DNA of 64,000 nucleotides from [Leptolyngbya] sp. JSC-1 (GCA_000733415.1 KL662191.1:3780980-3844979); one strand, 5' to 3'. Positions 52,090 to 61,594 are shown, numbered from the stretch's first letter. Notes: a model not told the origin generated them from the sequence alone. A program made the numbers and translations.

Positions 52090-53427
52090 ATGGCAGTTTT
52101 TACCGGCGACAACAACGATAACGTTCTGATTGGCTCCACCGACAACGATCGGCTCTTCGGACTGGGCGGTAATGATTTTCTCGATGGTGGCCTTGGTTTC
52201 GATCAATTTGACGGTGGCGAAGGCAACGACACAGTCACTTACAGTTTCTTCAATGGCGGCATCACTGCCAATCTGCAATCTCTTGGGCAAAATGGTTTGG
52301 TTAGCTTTCCCAGCCTCGGTAATCAGAGTGAAATCTTGATTAGCATCGAAAATCTGATCGGCAGTCAGGGCAACGATTCCATTACTGGCAGCGCTGGTAA
52401 TAACACTCTTTCCGGTGGTGCAGGCAACGACACTCTAAACGGGCGTGACGGAGTCGATGTGCTTGATGGCGGCGACGGTGATGATGTAGTGTCGGGTGAC
52501 AAGAATGACGACACGATGCTCGGCGGTGCAGGCGACGACCGACTGTTGTGGATCGATGGGGATGGCAGCGACATCATTTCTGGCGGTACGGGAAACGATA
52601 CTGTCCAGTTCACAGGCGCTACCACATTCGCCCCCAATGGCGGCACTAAACCCGGCGACGACATTCTCACGCTGGGTCTCGACTTTAATACCAGTAAGGT
52701 TCTCCTCAAGCGCACCAGTTTGGGTCCGGTGACGCTAACGCTTGATAGTGTTGAAACTGTTTTTGTGGCTGGTGTTGAAGGCAATGACAGACTTACGGTT
52801 GGCGAATTATCTGCAACTGCTGTCCGCCTGATCCAATTTAGTGGCTTGAGCGGTAATGATTTCATCAATGCTGACAACTCTGTTGCAACGATTGATGCCA
52901 ACGGTGGTGACGGCAATGACTCTCTCTTTGGCGGTAACCGGGATGATCTCTTGGAAGGTGGGTCAGGGAATGACTTTCTAGTGGGTCGTCTTGGCAGTGA
53001 TCGACTGGTAGGTGTAAATCTTGGTGGTGGTTCTACTCCGGGACGGGGTGAGCAGGATACTCTGTTTGGAGGAGCAGGGCCAGACCGATTCATCCTGGGC
53101 GATCGAGGGGGCACGAGTGGTCCGGGTCGTGATCCGCGTCGAGTTTTCTACGATGATGGCAACAGTAGCTCTAATGGCGTCAGCGACTTTGCTGTGATTG
53201 GCGATTTCGCCGCAGGAGACACCATTCAGCTTGTTGGATCAGCCAGCGACTATGCAATCCAAAACGTGGGGGGATCTCTCAGTCGCGGTTCGGCGACTCA
53301 AGATGTGGGGATTTTCCGCAAGAACGGCCCTACTCTGTTTCAACCGGATGAGTTGATCGCAGTTGTGCAAGACGTGGGCAGCGGCACGCTCAATCTCAAC
53401 AACAGAAGTCAGTTTGTCTTTGTTTAG
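52090..53427 (+). CDS. RTX calcium-binding repeat protein, 445 aa (C-terminus class 1)
   Basis: ATG 52090 after AAAAGGACAAACAAATC. Nonapeptide blocks at about 10-60, 90-165 and 275-310 (GGAGNDTLNGRDGVDVLDGGDGDD). A central spacer (KVLLKRTSLGPVTLTLDSVETVFV) lies between them. The C-terminus (RRVFYDDGNSSSNGVSDFAVIGDFAAGDTIQLVG, then DELIAVVQDV) is homologous to that of the 657-aa protein at 39016. No signal peptide; type I export expected. Confidence 0.92.
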   Translation: MAVFTGDNNDNVLIGSTDNDRLFGLGGNDFLDGGLGFDQFDGGEGNDTVTYSFFNGGITANLQSLGQNGLVSFPSLGNQSEILISIENLIGSQGNDSITGSAGNNTLSGGAGNDTLNGRDGVDVLDGGDGDDVVSGDKNDDTMLGGAGDDRLLWIDGDGSDIISGGTGNDTVQFTGATTFAPNGGTKPGDDILTLGLDFNTSKVLLKRTSLGPVTLTLDSVETVFVAGVEGNDRLTVGELSATAVRLIQFSGLSGNDFINADNSVATIDANGGDGNDSLFGGNRDDLLEGGSGNDFLVGRLGSDRLVGVNLGGGSTPGRGEQDTLFGGAGPDRFILGDRGGTSGPGRDPRRVFYDDGNSSSNGVSDFAVIGDFAAGDTIQLVGSASDYAIQNVGGSLSRGSATQDVGIFRKNGPTLFQPDELIAVVQDVGSGTLNLNNRSQFVFV

Positions 53428-53796
53428 ATGCAGGTTTAGATGCAGATAGCAACATAATCTGAGCGCTCTCTAAAAAACTTCGATTTATGTCTCCTTGACT
53501 GCAACTCTGATCTTGTCAGAACTCTATCTGCAAGGTCAGAGTTTTTTGTTTTTGAGGTGTAAGCGTACTCAAAGGGGGTATATCTTTCTGTATTCAAAAT
53601 ATCCTAACCTTTTCTGACTTTCGCTGACTGACACTTATACTTTAACTTTCTAGATTAGATTCATGGATGAGTGAGAATTTGATTCTGAGTAGAAACAAGA
53701 AGTAAGGAATTTTTGACTTAATGTTCTCGAAACTGAAACAAAGCTATTCATCCAATCGCACTTAACTCACTTATCAAACAAAAGGACAAACGAACA
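53428..53796. other. Intergenic region with terminator
   Basis: About 370 bp: terminator (53503-53549) first, then AT-rich sequence presumably with the promoter of the next RTX gene. Nothing else seen. Confidence 0.6.
53503..53549 (+). terminator. Rho-independent terminator after 445-aa RTX gene
   Basis: 13-bp stem (AACTCTGATCTTG / CAAGGTCAGAGTT, one G:U) followed by TTTTTG. Closely resembles the terminator at 51679. Confidence 0.85.
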
Positions 53797-55311
53797 ATGG
53801 CACGTATTGATGGAAACAACAACAACAATCAGCTCTTCGGCACTTCTGATGCTGATCAAATCAACGGTTTTGGCGGTAATGATATCCTCGTTGGCGATGC
53901 GGGTAATGATATCCTTGATGGCGGATCGGGAGTCGATACAATGCGGGGCGGCAGTGGTGATGATTTCTACCTCGTCGATAATTCTGCCGATGTCGTGATT
54001 GAGAACGCCAATGACGGAGTTGATACCGTTTCATCTAGCGCTAACTTTACTCTCAGCGCCAACGTTGAGAACTTGTTTCTCAGAGATAATGCCAGGATTG
54101 GAACTGGAAACGACCTGAATAATATCATTCAACTGCCTGCGGCCACATTGACTTCTGCCCCTTCGGTCACCCTCACTGGTCTGGGCGGCAACGATACGCT
54201 AATTAGCGGTGTTGGTAATGACGCGCTCGATGGCGGTACCGGCAACGATACAATGAACGGTGGTGGTGGCAACGATACTTATGCAGTTGATAGTGCAGGT
54301 GACGTTATTCAGGAAGCTGTAAACGGTGGGATTGATACGGTAATATCTACTGTTGATCACACACTAGCAGCTAACGTCGAGAACCTGACGCTATTCAACG
54401 TGGTCACTCAAAGCACGGCGTTTAACGGCACAGGCAACGAACTCAACAACACAATTTTGGGCAATGCCTTTAACAACACGCTGCGAGGCTTGGCAGGTAA
54501 CGACAGCATTGATGGCGGTTTTGGTAATGACACGCTCGATGGCGGCGATGGCAACGATATCTTAATCGGCAATTCTGGCAATGACACATTGAACGGCGGT
54601 GCTGGTAATGACACCATGCTTGGCGGAACTGGTAACGATGTTTATTTGGTCACAGATGCAGGCGATATTGTCGATGAAGGAACGGGCACTGCGGCTGGAA
54701 TTCCTTCGCTGGGCGGTGTCGATCTGGTACGCTCTACCGTTGACTTCACGCTGGGTCGCAATGTCGAAAACCTGACGCTGGAAGGCACTGCCACCAACGG
54801 GACCGGCAACGAGCTGAACAACGAGATTCTTGGCAACGGTGTGGCGAACGTGCTGGAAGGTTTAGCCGGCAATGACCGCATCCTCGGTGGAAACGGTAAC
54901 GACATCCTGCGAGGTGGGCTGGGCAACGACAACCTGCAAGGCGACCGAGGCAGAGATGTGATGACCGGCGGTGAAGGGGCAGATGGCTTCTTCTTCGATC
55001 TGAATTCACCGTTCAATCTGGGAGCAATTGGTCAAGACACAATCAGAGACTTTACATCTGGTGTAGACCGCATCGTATTAGATGAGACGACCTTCGGACC
55101 ACTGTCCAGAAACGATATTGCCCTGGTAGCTAACGATAGAGATGCTGCGATTAGCAACAAACGCATTGTCTTCAGCGAAGCAACCGGCAAACTGTTCTTC
55201 AACGCGAATGGTAGCGCTAGAGGATTCGGCAACAACGGCAGCGGCGGCCTCTTTGTCACCCTGCAAGGTACGCCTGATTTTGCGGTTAGCGATATCGTGA
55301 TTCAACCCTAG
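53797..55311 (+). CDS. RTX calcium-binding repeat protein, 504 aa (C-terminus class 2)
   Basis: ATG 53797 after AAAAGGACAAACGAACA, nearly the same leader as the 52090 gene. Three VENL(T/F)L modules (about 60-110, 170-225, 300-345) alternate with nonapeptide blocks (GGFGNDTLDGGDGNDILIGN). The C-terminus SGVDRIVLDETTFGPLSR..., KRIVFSEATGKLFFNANGSARGFG, GGLFVTLQGTPDFAVSDIV is homologous to the 295-aa protein. Likely secreted, calcium-structured. Confidence 0.92.
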   Translation: MARIDGNNNNNQLFGTSDADQINGFGGNDILVGDAGNDILDGGSGVDTMRGGSGDDFYLVDNSADVVIENANDGVDTVSSSANFTLSANVENLFLRDNARIGTGNDLNNIIQLPAATLTSAPSVTLTGLGGNDTLISGVGNDALDGGTGNDTMNGGGGNDTYAVDSAGDVIQEAVNGGIDTVISTVDHTLAANVENLTLFNVVTQSTAFNGTGNELNNTILGNAFNNTLRGLAGNDSIDGGFGNDTLDGGDGNDILIGNSGNDTLNGGAGNDTMLGGTGNDVYLVTDAGDIVDEGTGTAAGIPSLGGVDLVRSTVDFTLGRNVENLTLEGTATNGTGNELNNEILGNGVANVLEGLAGNDRILGGNGNDILRGGLGNDNLQGDRGRDVMTGGEGADGFFFDLNSPFNLGAIGQDTIRDFTSGVDRIVLDETTFGPLSRNDIALVANDRDAAISNKRIVFSEATGKLFFNANGSARGFGNNGSGGLFVTLQGTPDFAVSDIVIQP

Positions 55312-55861
55312 TAGATTCAATTCTGGAGATTCAACCGCAATTCTGAGCCAAGGCATCATAGAGCACTATCAATAGAGGAACTGTACCATCTGCATCTACT
55401 ATCATCTAGCCGCTCTCTAGCCGCTCTCTAGCTGCACTAACCAAACATTTGGATAGAACGAAGGCTCTGAGCATACTTAATCAAAAATTCAGGATTGCTC
55501 TGTATTATTCCAGCTCCGAGTGCTTGAAGTAGCCGCTCCCATGTTCCCACCGGGCATGGGATTTCTGCTTATCTATGTGAATCCATACCGAGGATCTGGA
55601 CGGCATCCCGGTGATTAGGCATCTGTTGAGGCAGTTGTCTGCAAGGATTCTTGACAAAACTGGGTATTTGGTTACTGTAGTTTAATTACAGTTTAATGAA
55701 ATCTATACGCTTGGTTTAGTCTGAGTCGGCACCTCAATCTTAATATCGATATCGATAGCAGTGTATTTCCGTACCATAAAGTGCTCTATGCACTACGGGC
55801 TGCTAATCCGAATCTGATATTCTGACTCTGCAAATGTTGAATAATCAAGAGGTTGTTAAAA
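55312..55861. other. Intergenic region
   Basis: About 550 bp. It has a short duplicated GCCGCTCTCTA (55410-55440) and a hairpin CCCATG/CATGGG around 55538-55560. No gene; the promoter of the following small gene is presumably near 55750-55830. Confidence 0.5.
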
Positions 55862-56257
55862 ATGGAAGGGTGTGCAGTTACAGATCTGAAAGTTGACAGC
55901 AAGCGCAACTGTTTCTTCCTCGATGCCGGATTACTGCAACGAATTCAGCAGGAGACCGCCGTTTCAACCCGACTGGAGCCGGGAACCAATGTGGTCAAGA
56001 TTCGCGCTGGTGCATTCAATTACCAATCAAATTCTGGTCATCAAGGCGAGCCAATGGTGCTGCTTTGGATCTATGGCGGCAAGGTAATCAACAAAAAAAC
56101 AGGTATTCCAGTCGGAGCAACCTGGTCAACTCTAAACGGTTATGACGATACCTTGACGCTCGAAGTCGTGGAACCTGCTACCTTATGTGCCTTTTTCTTT
56201 GACACCTATCTAGAAGACAACGACGGAGAAGTGCATCTCTCAGTTGTTCGAATTTAG
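55862..56257 (+). CDS. Stand-alone copy of the C-terminal domain of the DUF4912 protein
   Basis: 131 residues from ATG 55862, with AGAGG 9 nt upstream; a TTG at 55853 is also in frame. The whole protein aligns with residues about 726-854 of the next gene: RNCFFLDAGLLQRIQQETAVSTRLEPGTNVVKIRAGAF, GEPMVLLWIYGGKVINKKTGIPVGATWSTLNGYDDTLTLEVVE and CAFFFDTYLEDNDGEVHLSVV against HNCYLLSQEQMRQLET..., GEPIVLLWLNGGTVVNKKTDIPVNATWSTLNGYDETLTLEVLE and HAFFFDTHLDDNEGEVTLSVV. A beta-rich domain with no name that I know. No signal peptide: cytoplasmic. Confidence 0.8.
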   Translation: MEGCAVTDLKVDSKRNCFFLDAGLLQRIQQETAVSTRLEPGTNVVKIRAGAFNYQSNSGHQGEPMVLLWIYGGKVINKKTGIPVGATWSTLNGYDDTLTLEVVEPATLCAFFFDTYLEDNDGEVHLSVVRI

Positions 56258-56469
56258 CCTCTGATGCCCTGAATGGTTTCGCGATATTGATAATCAAGGC
56301 TGAGGTATAACAGTACCTCTAGCGTACAGATAAGCATTCAGAATACCCATTCAGATGAGCGTAATGGCGTTGGTCTGTTCCTGAATCGCGCTTCACTGAT
56401 GACTATTATTTTGGGTGTCAACCATGCATTCCAGAAATATTCTTTTTTTCTAAGCTTTTCGTTGCGGCG

Positions 56470-59034
56470 TTGGCTCTCACAGCGACTCCCAAGCTGCTGG
56501 CCGAGACCTTCGCCATACCGTCTGTTTTGGCGCAATCTCCTTCGCCGACCTCGTTTCCCTTACCTGAGTCCCTGCCGGAAGGCGCAACTGTCAAGGTCGA
56601 TGGCTCGACCAGCATGACCGTAGTGAACGAAGCGCTCAAGGATCGGTTTCAGCAGAGATACTCTGGCTCTACGGTTGAGCTAGCAGCTAACGGTACAGAC
56701 CAAGCGCTGCAAGCCTTACAAAATGGTGACATTACTGTGGCTGCCGTGGGCCGTCCGTTGACCGATGCTGAAAAGGCACAAGGGTTGGTGGAAGTGCCGA
56801 TCAATCGCGGCAAAATTGCCATTATCGTCGGTCCAGAGAATCTGTTCCAAGGCGACATTACCTTCGACCAATTCGCCAGGATCTTCCGAGGCGAAATTAC
56901 CGATTGGTCGCAATTGGGCGGCCAGCCCGGTCCAATTCGCTTTGTGGATCGGCCTGATTTTAGCGATACTCGGAAATCGCTGAGTAACTATGCTGTGTTC
57001 CAATCAGCTCCGTTTGAAACTGGTCCCAACACTACCCAGGTTGCTACCGATGAAACGGCTGCTGTAATTCAAGAACTAGGCCGGGATGGAATCAGCTATG
57101 CGATTGCCGATCAGGTGCTGAACCAGAGCAATGTCAAGATCATCCCGATGCACCAAACGCTGCCCGATGACCCCCGCTATCCCTTCTCGCAGCCGCGTGG
57201 CTATGTCTATAAGGAAACCCCAGATTCAGTTGGGCAGGCATTTCTAGGTTTTGCTACCTCGGCACCGGGTCAGGAAGTAGTGGCAGCAGTTGCCGCCGGA
57301 GCGGTAGCAGGAGCAGCCTCTGGAGCCGCAGGGACTGCCTCACCTGAAGCAGCTAGTCCGTCTCCGGCAACGGCGATTAGTCCATCTCCAGAAGCGGCAG
57401 TCAGCCCATCTCCAGAGGCCGTTGCCCAAGCTCCAGCAGCCGAGGGCACAACCGAAGCCGGAGGATTTCCCTGGTGGTTATTAGCAATTCCGATTTTGGG
57501 TGGTTTGCTGTGGTGGCTATTGCGGGGTCGGGGTGGCCCAGTCCCCACGGCAGCCTCGGGTCCAGCAGCCGTGCCAGCTCCGGTTGCAGCAGTTCCTCCT
57601 CCCGTACGAGTTCCCGATGGCCGCATTATTCTCACTCCGCGCGATTGTCGCCATGCCTATGCCTACTGGGAAGTGCCCGAAGAGCGCAAGGCCCAATTCC
57701 GGGAGCAGGGTGGCCGCAAGCTGGCACTTCGACTGTACGATGTCACCGATATTGATATGGACCGTCAGGTGCCGCACAGCGTCAAGCAGTTTGACTGCCG
57801 CGAGGCAGATCCCGATCTGCATGTGCCAATTGCCGTAGACAACCGGGACTATATTGCCGAGCTGGGCTATGTCAGCGAAAACGACCGCTGGATGAAAATC
57901 GCACGTTCCGAGCCGGTGCGGGTACCAGCCTGTCCGACTCCTGAACCAAGACCAGCCGCCGTTGCTCCTGCCATCGCAGAACCCAAGCCGGTAGCGCCGA
58001 AAGTACCCGAACCAACAGCCAAAGTAGGAGACACAGCGCTAGCCACCGGGGCAGCCATCGCGGGAGGAGCGGCCTTGGCGGGAGCAGCCATCGCGGGAGC
58101 GGCTAGACCCACACCGCCAGCTGTTGCCCCGGTTGCCGCGCCCCCTTTACCGACAACTCCATCTCGCCTGATTCTGACAGCCCGCGATTCGCAGGATGTC
58201 TATGCCTACTGGGAAGCACCAGAAGCGGAAAAGATGGCGTTGAAGCAACAGGGCGGCGAACAATTCGGTCTGCGGCTGTACGACGTAACAGATCACGACC
58301 CAGCCCGGCCCTTGCCTCCAGTGCTTCAGCAGTTCACTTGCGATGAGACCGACCAGGATCGGCATATCCTGGTGCCTGCAACCAACCGTGACTACCTAGC
58401 CGAAGTTGGTTACACAGCCAGAGATGGCCGCTGGTTAAAGCTAGCTAGCTCGAATACACTACATGTCCCTGCCAGTGCAGTAGGGGCTGCCCTAGCTGGA
58501 GGAGCCGCCGCTGCGACTGCTGCCATTGCCACCCCTGGAGCCGTGCGCTCAATTGCCAGTGAGCCAAGACCAGCCGAAACCGATCGACTGCAGCCTCCCC
58601 ATGCTGCACCTGTAGCCCAAGCTGCTGCACCGCTGGAAACCGGTCGCTGTTCAATCAAGAACATCACCGTCCATAGCCGTCACAATTGCTATTTGCTAAG
58701 TCAGGAGCAAATGCGGCAGTTGGAAACCCAGACGGCGGTGACTAAGGTACTGTCGCCAGGAACCCACCTGGTGCGGATCAAGAGCGGTGCCTTTGGCTAT
58801 GAGGCTGGGCAGGGCGAGCCAATCGTGTTGCTCTGGCTCAATGGTGGCACGGTGGTCAACAAAAAGACGGATATTCCCGTCAACGCGACCTGGTCTACGC
58901 TGAATGGTTACGATGAAACCCTGACGCTGGAGGTACTGGAAACCACAACGCTCCATGCCTTCTTCTTCGATACTCATCTCGATGACAACGAGGGAGAAGT
59001 CACGCTGTCGGTGGTCAGCTTACCAGTGCTCTAA
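56470..59034 (+). CDS. PstS-like domain, membrane span, two DUF4912 domains and C-terminal domain
   Basis: 854 residues as an intact frame from TTG 56470, but the true start is probably upstream (ATG 56424 or 56399) across a T7 tract that is out of frame; with it a signal peptide reading KLFVAALALTATPKLLA is restored. Order: PBP-like phosphate/anion-binding domain (about 40-285; VKVDGSTSMTVVNEALKD, PINRGKIAIIVGPENLF, FARIFRGEITDW), Ala/Pro/Ser linker, one membrane span (WWLLAIPILGGLLWWLL, 334-350), DUF4912 at about 380-485 and 563-667 (GRIILTPRDCRHAYAYWEV and SRLILTARDSQDVYAYWEA), Ala-rich linkers, and the domain shared with the preceding gene. It looks like a transmembrane receptor with an external ligand domain and internal DUF4912 pair; function unknown. 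Confidence 0.82.
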   Translation: MALTATPKLLAETFAIPSVLAQSPSPTSFPLPESLPEGATVKVDGSTSMTVVNEALKDRFQQRYSGSTVELAANGTDQALQALQNGDITVAAVGRPLTDAEKAQGLVEVPINRGKIAIIVGPENLFQGDITFDQFARIFRGEITDWSQLGGQPGPIRFVDRPDFSDTRKSLSNYAVFQSAPFETGPNTTQVATDETAAVIQELGRDGISYAIADQVLNQSNVKIIPMHQTLPDDPRYPFSQPRGYVYKETPDSVGQAFLGFATSAPGQEVVAAVAAGAVAGAASGAAGTASPEAASPSPATAISPSPEAAVSPSPEAVAQAPAAEGTTEAGGFPWWLLAIPILGGLLWWLLRGRGGPVPTAASGPAAVPAPVAAVPPPVRVPDGRIILTPRDCRHAYAYWEVPEERKAQFREQGGRKLALRLYDVTDIDMDRQVPHSVKQFDCREADPDLHVPIAVDNRDYIAELGYVSENDRWMKIARSEPVRVPACPTPEPRPAAVAPAIAEPKPVAPKVPEPTAKVGDTALATGAAIAGGAALAGAAIAGAARPTPPAVAPVAAPPLPTTPSRLILTARDSQDVYAYWEAPEAEKMALKQQGGEQFGLRLYDVTDHDPARPLPPVLQQFTCDETDQDRHILVPATNRDYLAEVGYTARDGRWLKLASSNTLHVPASAVGAALAGGAAAATAAIATPGAVRSIASEPRPAETDRLQPPHAAPVAQAAAPLETGRCSIKNITVHSRHNCYLLSQEQMRQLETQTAVTKVLSPGTHLVRIKSGAFGYEAGQGEPIVLLWLNGGTVVNKKTDIPVNATWSTLNGYDETLTLEVLETTTLHAFFFDTHLDDNEGEVTLSVVSLPVL

Positions 59035-59341
59035 TCCAGCCCTCTATTCCTTTCGAAGCAGTTAGTTTCAGTTAGGCTCGGGAGGGGACCAGAGGTAGAA
59101 GCAGAGGTAGGAGCAGAGGTAGGAGCAGGAAGGATTTCTAGCTCCTACCTGATTTTCGTCAGCCTTAAAACCTAGACTGAGCCGGTAATTTCCGCCAAAC
59201 AGCCTGCTGCGAAATTGGCTGGATGCCGTATGATCTGGCAACAGGGTTTCTACTAGAGAAAAATCCGGCGATCCGGCTATCGGATAAATTCTATTGAGTC
59301 TATTGAGACGAATGCTACCTGGTGAATGAGGAGTAGAAATA
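59035..59341. other. Intergenic region with tandem repeat and weak terminator
   Basis: About 300 bp. Tandem units AGAGGTAGGAGC (59092-59126) form a stem with GCTCCTACCT at 59141-59150, followed by GATTTTC; this could end transcription of the DUF4912 gene. The rest leads to the mscL ribosome-binding site GAGGAG. Confidence 0.6.
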
Positions 59342-59722
59342 ATGGCAAGACGTAGAGCAACAGGATTCCTGAAAGATTTTCAAGACTTTATTAATCGCGG
59401 CAACGTGGTTGAGTTAGCTGTTGCGGTGGTAGTAGGTGGCGCTTTCGGCCAAATTGTAGATACTGTCGTCACTTTGGTTACAGGAGCAATCCTCAATCCC
59501 ACGCTCCAAACCTTGGGAATTGATCGGATCAGAGACTGGCCTGCTGGTGAACTGCTGATCGCAATCATCAACTTCCTGGTGATTGCCTTTGTCGTGTTTT
59601 TAGTTGTGCGAGCACTAGAGCGATTTAAGCGGAAAGAAGCAGAAGTAGCCCCCGATCCTCAACAGCAGCTTGCAGACGCCGCGAACCGATTAGCCACAGC
59701 GCTTGAATCTCGGCAGCTTTAA
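59342..59722 (+). CDS. mscL: Large-conductance mechanosensitive channel
   Basis: 126 residues; ATG 59342 after GAGGAGTAGAAATA. N-terminal amphipathic GFLKDFQDFINRGNVVELAVAVVVGGAFGQIVDTVV contains the pore-lining helix; the second span is LLIAIINFLVIAFVVFLVVRAL, and the C-terminal helix is AEVAPDPQQQLADAANRLATAL. Pentameric emergency valve opened by membrane tension in hypoosmotic shock (established). Monocistronic with its own terminator. Confidence 0.97.
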   Translation: MARRRATGFLKDFQDFINRGNVVELAVAVVVGGAFGQIVDTVVTLVTGAILNPTLQTLGIDRIRDWPAGELLIAIINFLVIAFVVFLVVRALERFKRKEAEVAPDPQQQLADAANRLATALESRQL

Positions 59723-60046
59723 TCTTCATTAAACAGCACTAACAAAGGCAGGGCGTTCCTCAAAGTAAACGCTCTGCTTTTGTTTGTTCACGCCAGTTTT
59801 CTTCGTAGCAGTTCTCTTCATACCAGTAGTCGTAGCAACCACACGCTTGCGACACTCGACCTCAACAAGCCTCAACAATTGAGTTAAACAAGACTCATGG
59901 GCAACCAAATTCCCAAAAGCCATAGCACAGGAGGGCCAGGAAAGACCAGCCCCCATCCCCTGCCACCTGATCCAGAGCCGTCAGAATAACCAGAATCAGC
60001 GGTCATCTGCTGACTCCTGACTCCTGACTCCTTAGAGCCACCCCCT
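59723..60046. other. Intergenic region between mscL and amylase
   Basis: About 320 bp between convergent genes. Contains the mscL terminator (59748-59785). A 75-codon minus-strand frame here is Thr/Lys-rich without support. A repeated CTGACTCCTGACTCCT runs at 60009-60031. Confidence 0.6.
59748..59785 (+). terminator. Rho-independent terminator of mscL
   Basis: Stem GCAGGGCGTT (59748-59757) with AACGCTCTGC (59768-59777), one G:U pair, followed by TTTTGTTT. Confidence 0.82.
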
Positions 60047-61594
60047 CTAAGTCAAAATAATTCCCGTCTGAGGCGGCAGAGCCAGAAACAGATTACCGGC
60101 AGTCCAGACCACCTCTATCGTGTCCTTCGGTCTAGTTTCCGCAGTAGAAGCTGCTTCTGCTGATGCTTCTGCTGATGCTTCTGCTGATGCTTCTGCCCGC
60201 TCTGGTGTTTCCCTCGTGTTAAAGAGGATATAGCTCGGCTGGGCACCCAATCGCGTTCCAACTGACTCCAGGTCAATTTTGCCGTAGGTATCCGCCGCAT
60301 TGACGGCAATAATCAGCACATCTCCCTCAAAGATGCGAGCAAACACATAGGTTTTGTGATCTTCGCCCAGGAATCGGTATTCCCCAACCCGAAGGGACAT
60401 GCGGGCATGACGCAAGCTAATTAACTTCCGGTGACACTGCAATAGATCGTCGTTCCACTCCTCTTCGGGTGGAAAGCCACGACGGGCATCTGGATCGAGG
60501 CCACCCGGTAAACCAACTTCATCACCGTAATAGATGCTGGGAGCACCCGGAAAAGTCAGCAGCAGCAGTGTCGCCAGCTTGACAGCGTTAATATCGCCAT
60601 TCGTCATCGTCAACAAACGGGCCGTATCGTGGCTGGCTAGTACATTCAACTGGGCTAATTGAATTTCCCAGGGATGGGCATGTAGCAACAGCTGGATCTT
60701 CTCGGCGTAGGTGAGGGCGTCAATTCCCGGATAGGGTTCATAGTCGCGGTCCTGCACATGTACCGGATCAATGCGGTCACCGGCCACAAAGGCAATCGTG
60801 GCTCCGGCAAAGATGTAGTTCAGCACGCCATCAAACTGGGTGCCATCTAGCCACTGACGGGTATTAGTCCAGACCTCGCCAACCAGATAGGCGTCGGGGT
60901 TGATCGCCTTAACACGGGTGCGAAACTCCTGCCAAAAGCCGGGTTCAGTGATGCAAAACGGCACGTCCAAGCGCCAGCCATCCACGCCGCAGCGAATCCA
61001 GTGCTCGGCAATTCGCATAATGTACTCGCGCACGGCAGGATTAGCGTGGTTGAATTCAGGTAAGGCACGGTTGCCAAACCAGCAGCCGTAGTTGGGCGGA
61101 CGTTCTGATTCGTAGGGAGCAATCGGCCAGCCTTCGATCTTGAACCAATCGACCCAGGGCGAATAGGGGCCATTCTCGACAATGTCGTTAAAGAAGAAAA
61201 AGCCCCGCCCCACATGGTTAAATACCCCATCGAGCACAACCTTCATGCCCCGCGCATGGGCTGCATAGAGAAGTTGGAAAAAGGCTTCATTTCCGCCCAA
61301 AAGGGGGTCAATCTGATAGTAGTCGTGGGTGTGGTAGCGGTGATTCGAGGTGGATTGAAAAATCGGCGTGAAATAGATGGCCGTGATGCCCAATCCCTGG
61401 AGATAGTCCAGCTTCTCGATCACGCCCCAGAGATTGCCGCCTTTGTAGCCCTGGAGGGTTGGTGTCGCCTCCCACGGTTCCAGCAGCATCGGTGCAAGCT
61501 GATAGGGCGGCGTCAGTGATCCCTGAGCGAACCGATCTGGAAAGATTTGATAAAAAACGGCATGTTTAACCCAATCTGGTGTATGTATCTGCAT
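60047..61594 (-). CDS. GH13 alpha-amylase family glycosidase (neopullulanase/cyclomaltodextrinase-like)
   Basis: About 515 residues from ATG 61594; a GTG at 61603 is also in frame. Conserved GH13 regions: DGVFNHVG (I), GWRLDVPF (II, nucleophile Asp), LVGEVW (III, acid Glu) and VLASHDT (IV, Asp). QIFPDRF and HTHDYYQIDPLLG identify the neopullulanase-like branch. No signal peptide, so cytoplasmic maltodextrin or glycogen-derived oligosaccharide use is likely. Near the C-terminus an EASA-repeat insert (EASAEASAEASAEA, from a 12-bp DNA repeat at about 60152-60194) interrupts the beta domain. Monocistronic. Confidence 0.93.
   Translation of the reverse strand: MQIHTPDWVKHAVFYQIFPDRFAQGSLTPPYQLAPMLLEPWEATPTLQGYKGGNLWGVIEKLDYLQGLGITAIYFTPIFQSTSNHRYHTHDYYQIDPLLGGNEAFFQLLYAAHARGMKVVLDGVFNHVGRGFFFFNDIVENGPYSPWVDWFKIEGWPIAPYESERPPNYGCWFGNRALPEFNHANPAVREYIMRIAEHWIRCGVDGWRLDVPFCITEPGFWQEFRTRVKAINPDAYLVGEVWTNTRQWLDGTQFDGVLNYIFAGATIAFVAGDRIDPVHVQDRDYEPYPGIDALTYAEKIQLLLHAHPWEIQLAQLNVLASHDTARLLTMTNGDINAVKLATLLLLTFPGAPSIYYGDEVGLPGGLDPDARRGFPPEEEWNDDLLQCHRKLISLRHARMSLRVGEYRFLGEDHKTYVFARIFEGDVLIIAVNAADTYGKIDLESVGTRLGAQPSYILFNTRETPERAEASAEASAEASAEAASTAETRPKDTIEVVWTAGNLFLALPPQTGIILT
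60152..60194. repeat. 12-bp tandem repeat inside the amylase gene
   Basis: GCTTCTGCTGAT repeated three to four times in frame; translated (minus strand) it gives the four-residue unit EASA. Probably an unstable, recently expanded low-complexity loop. Confidence 0.85.
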
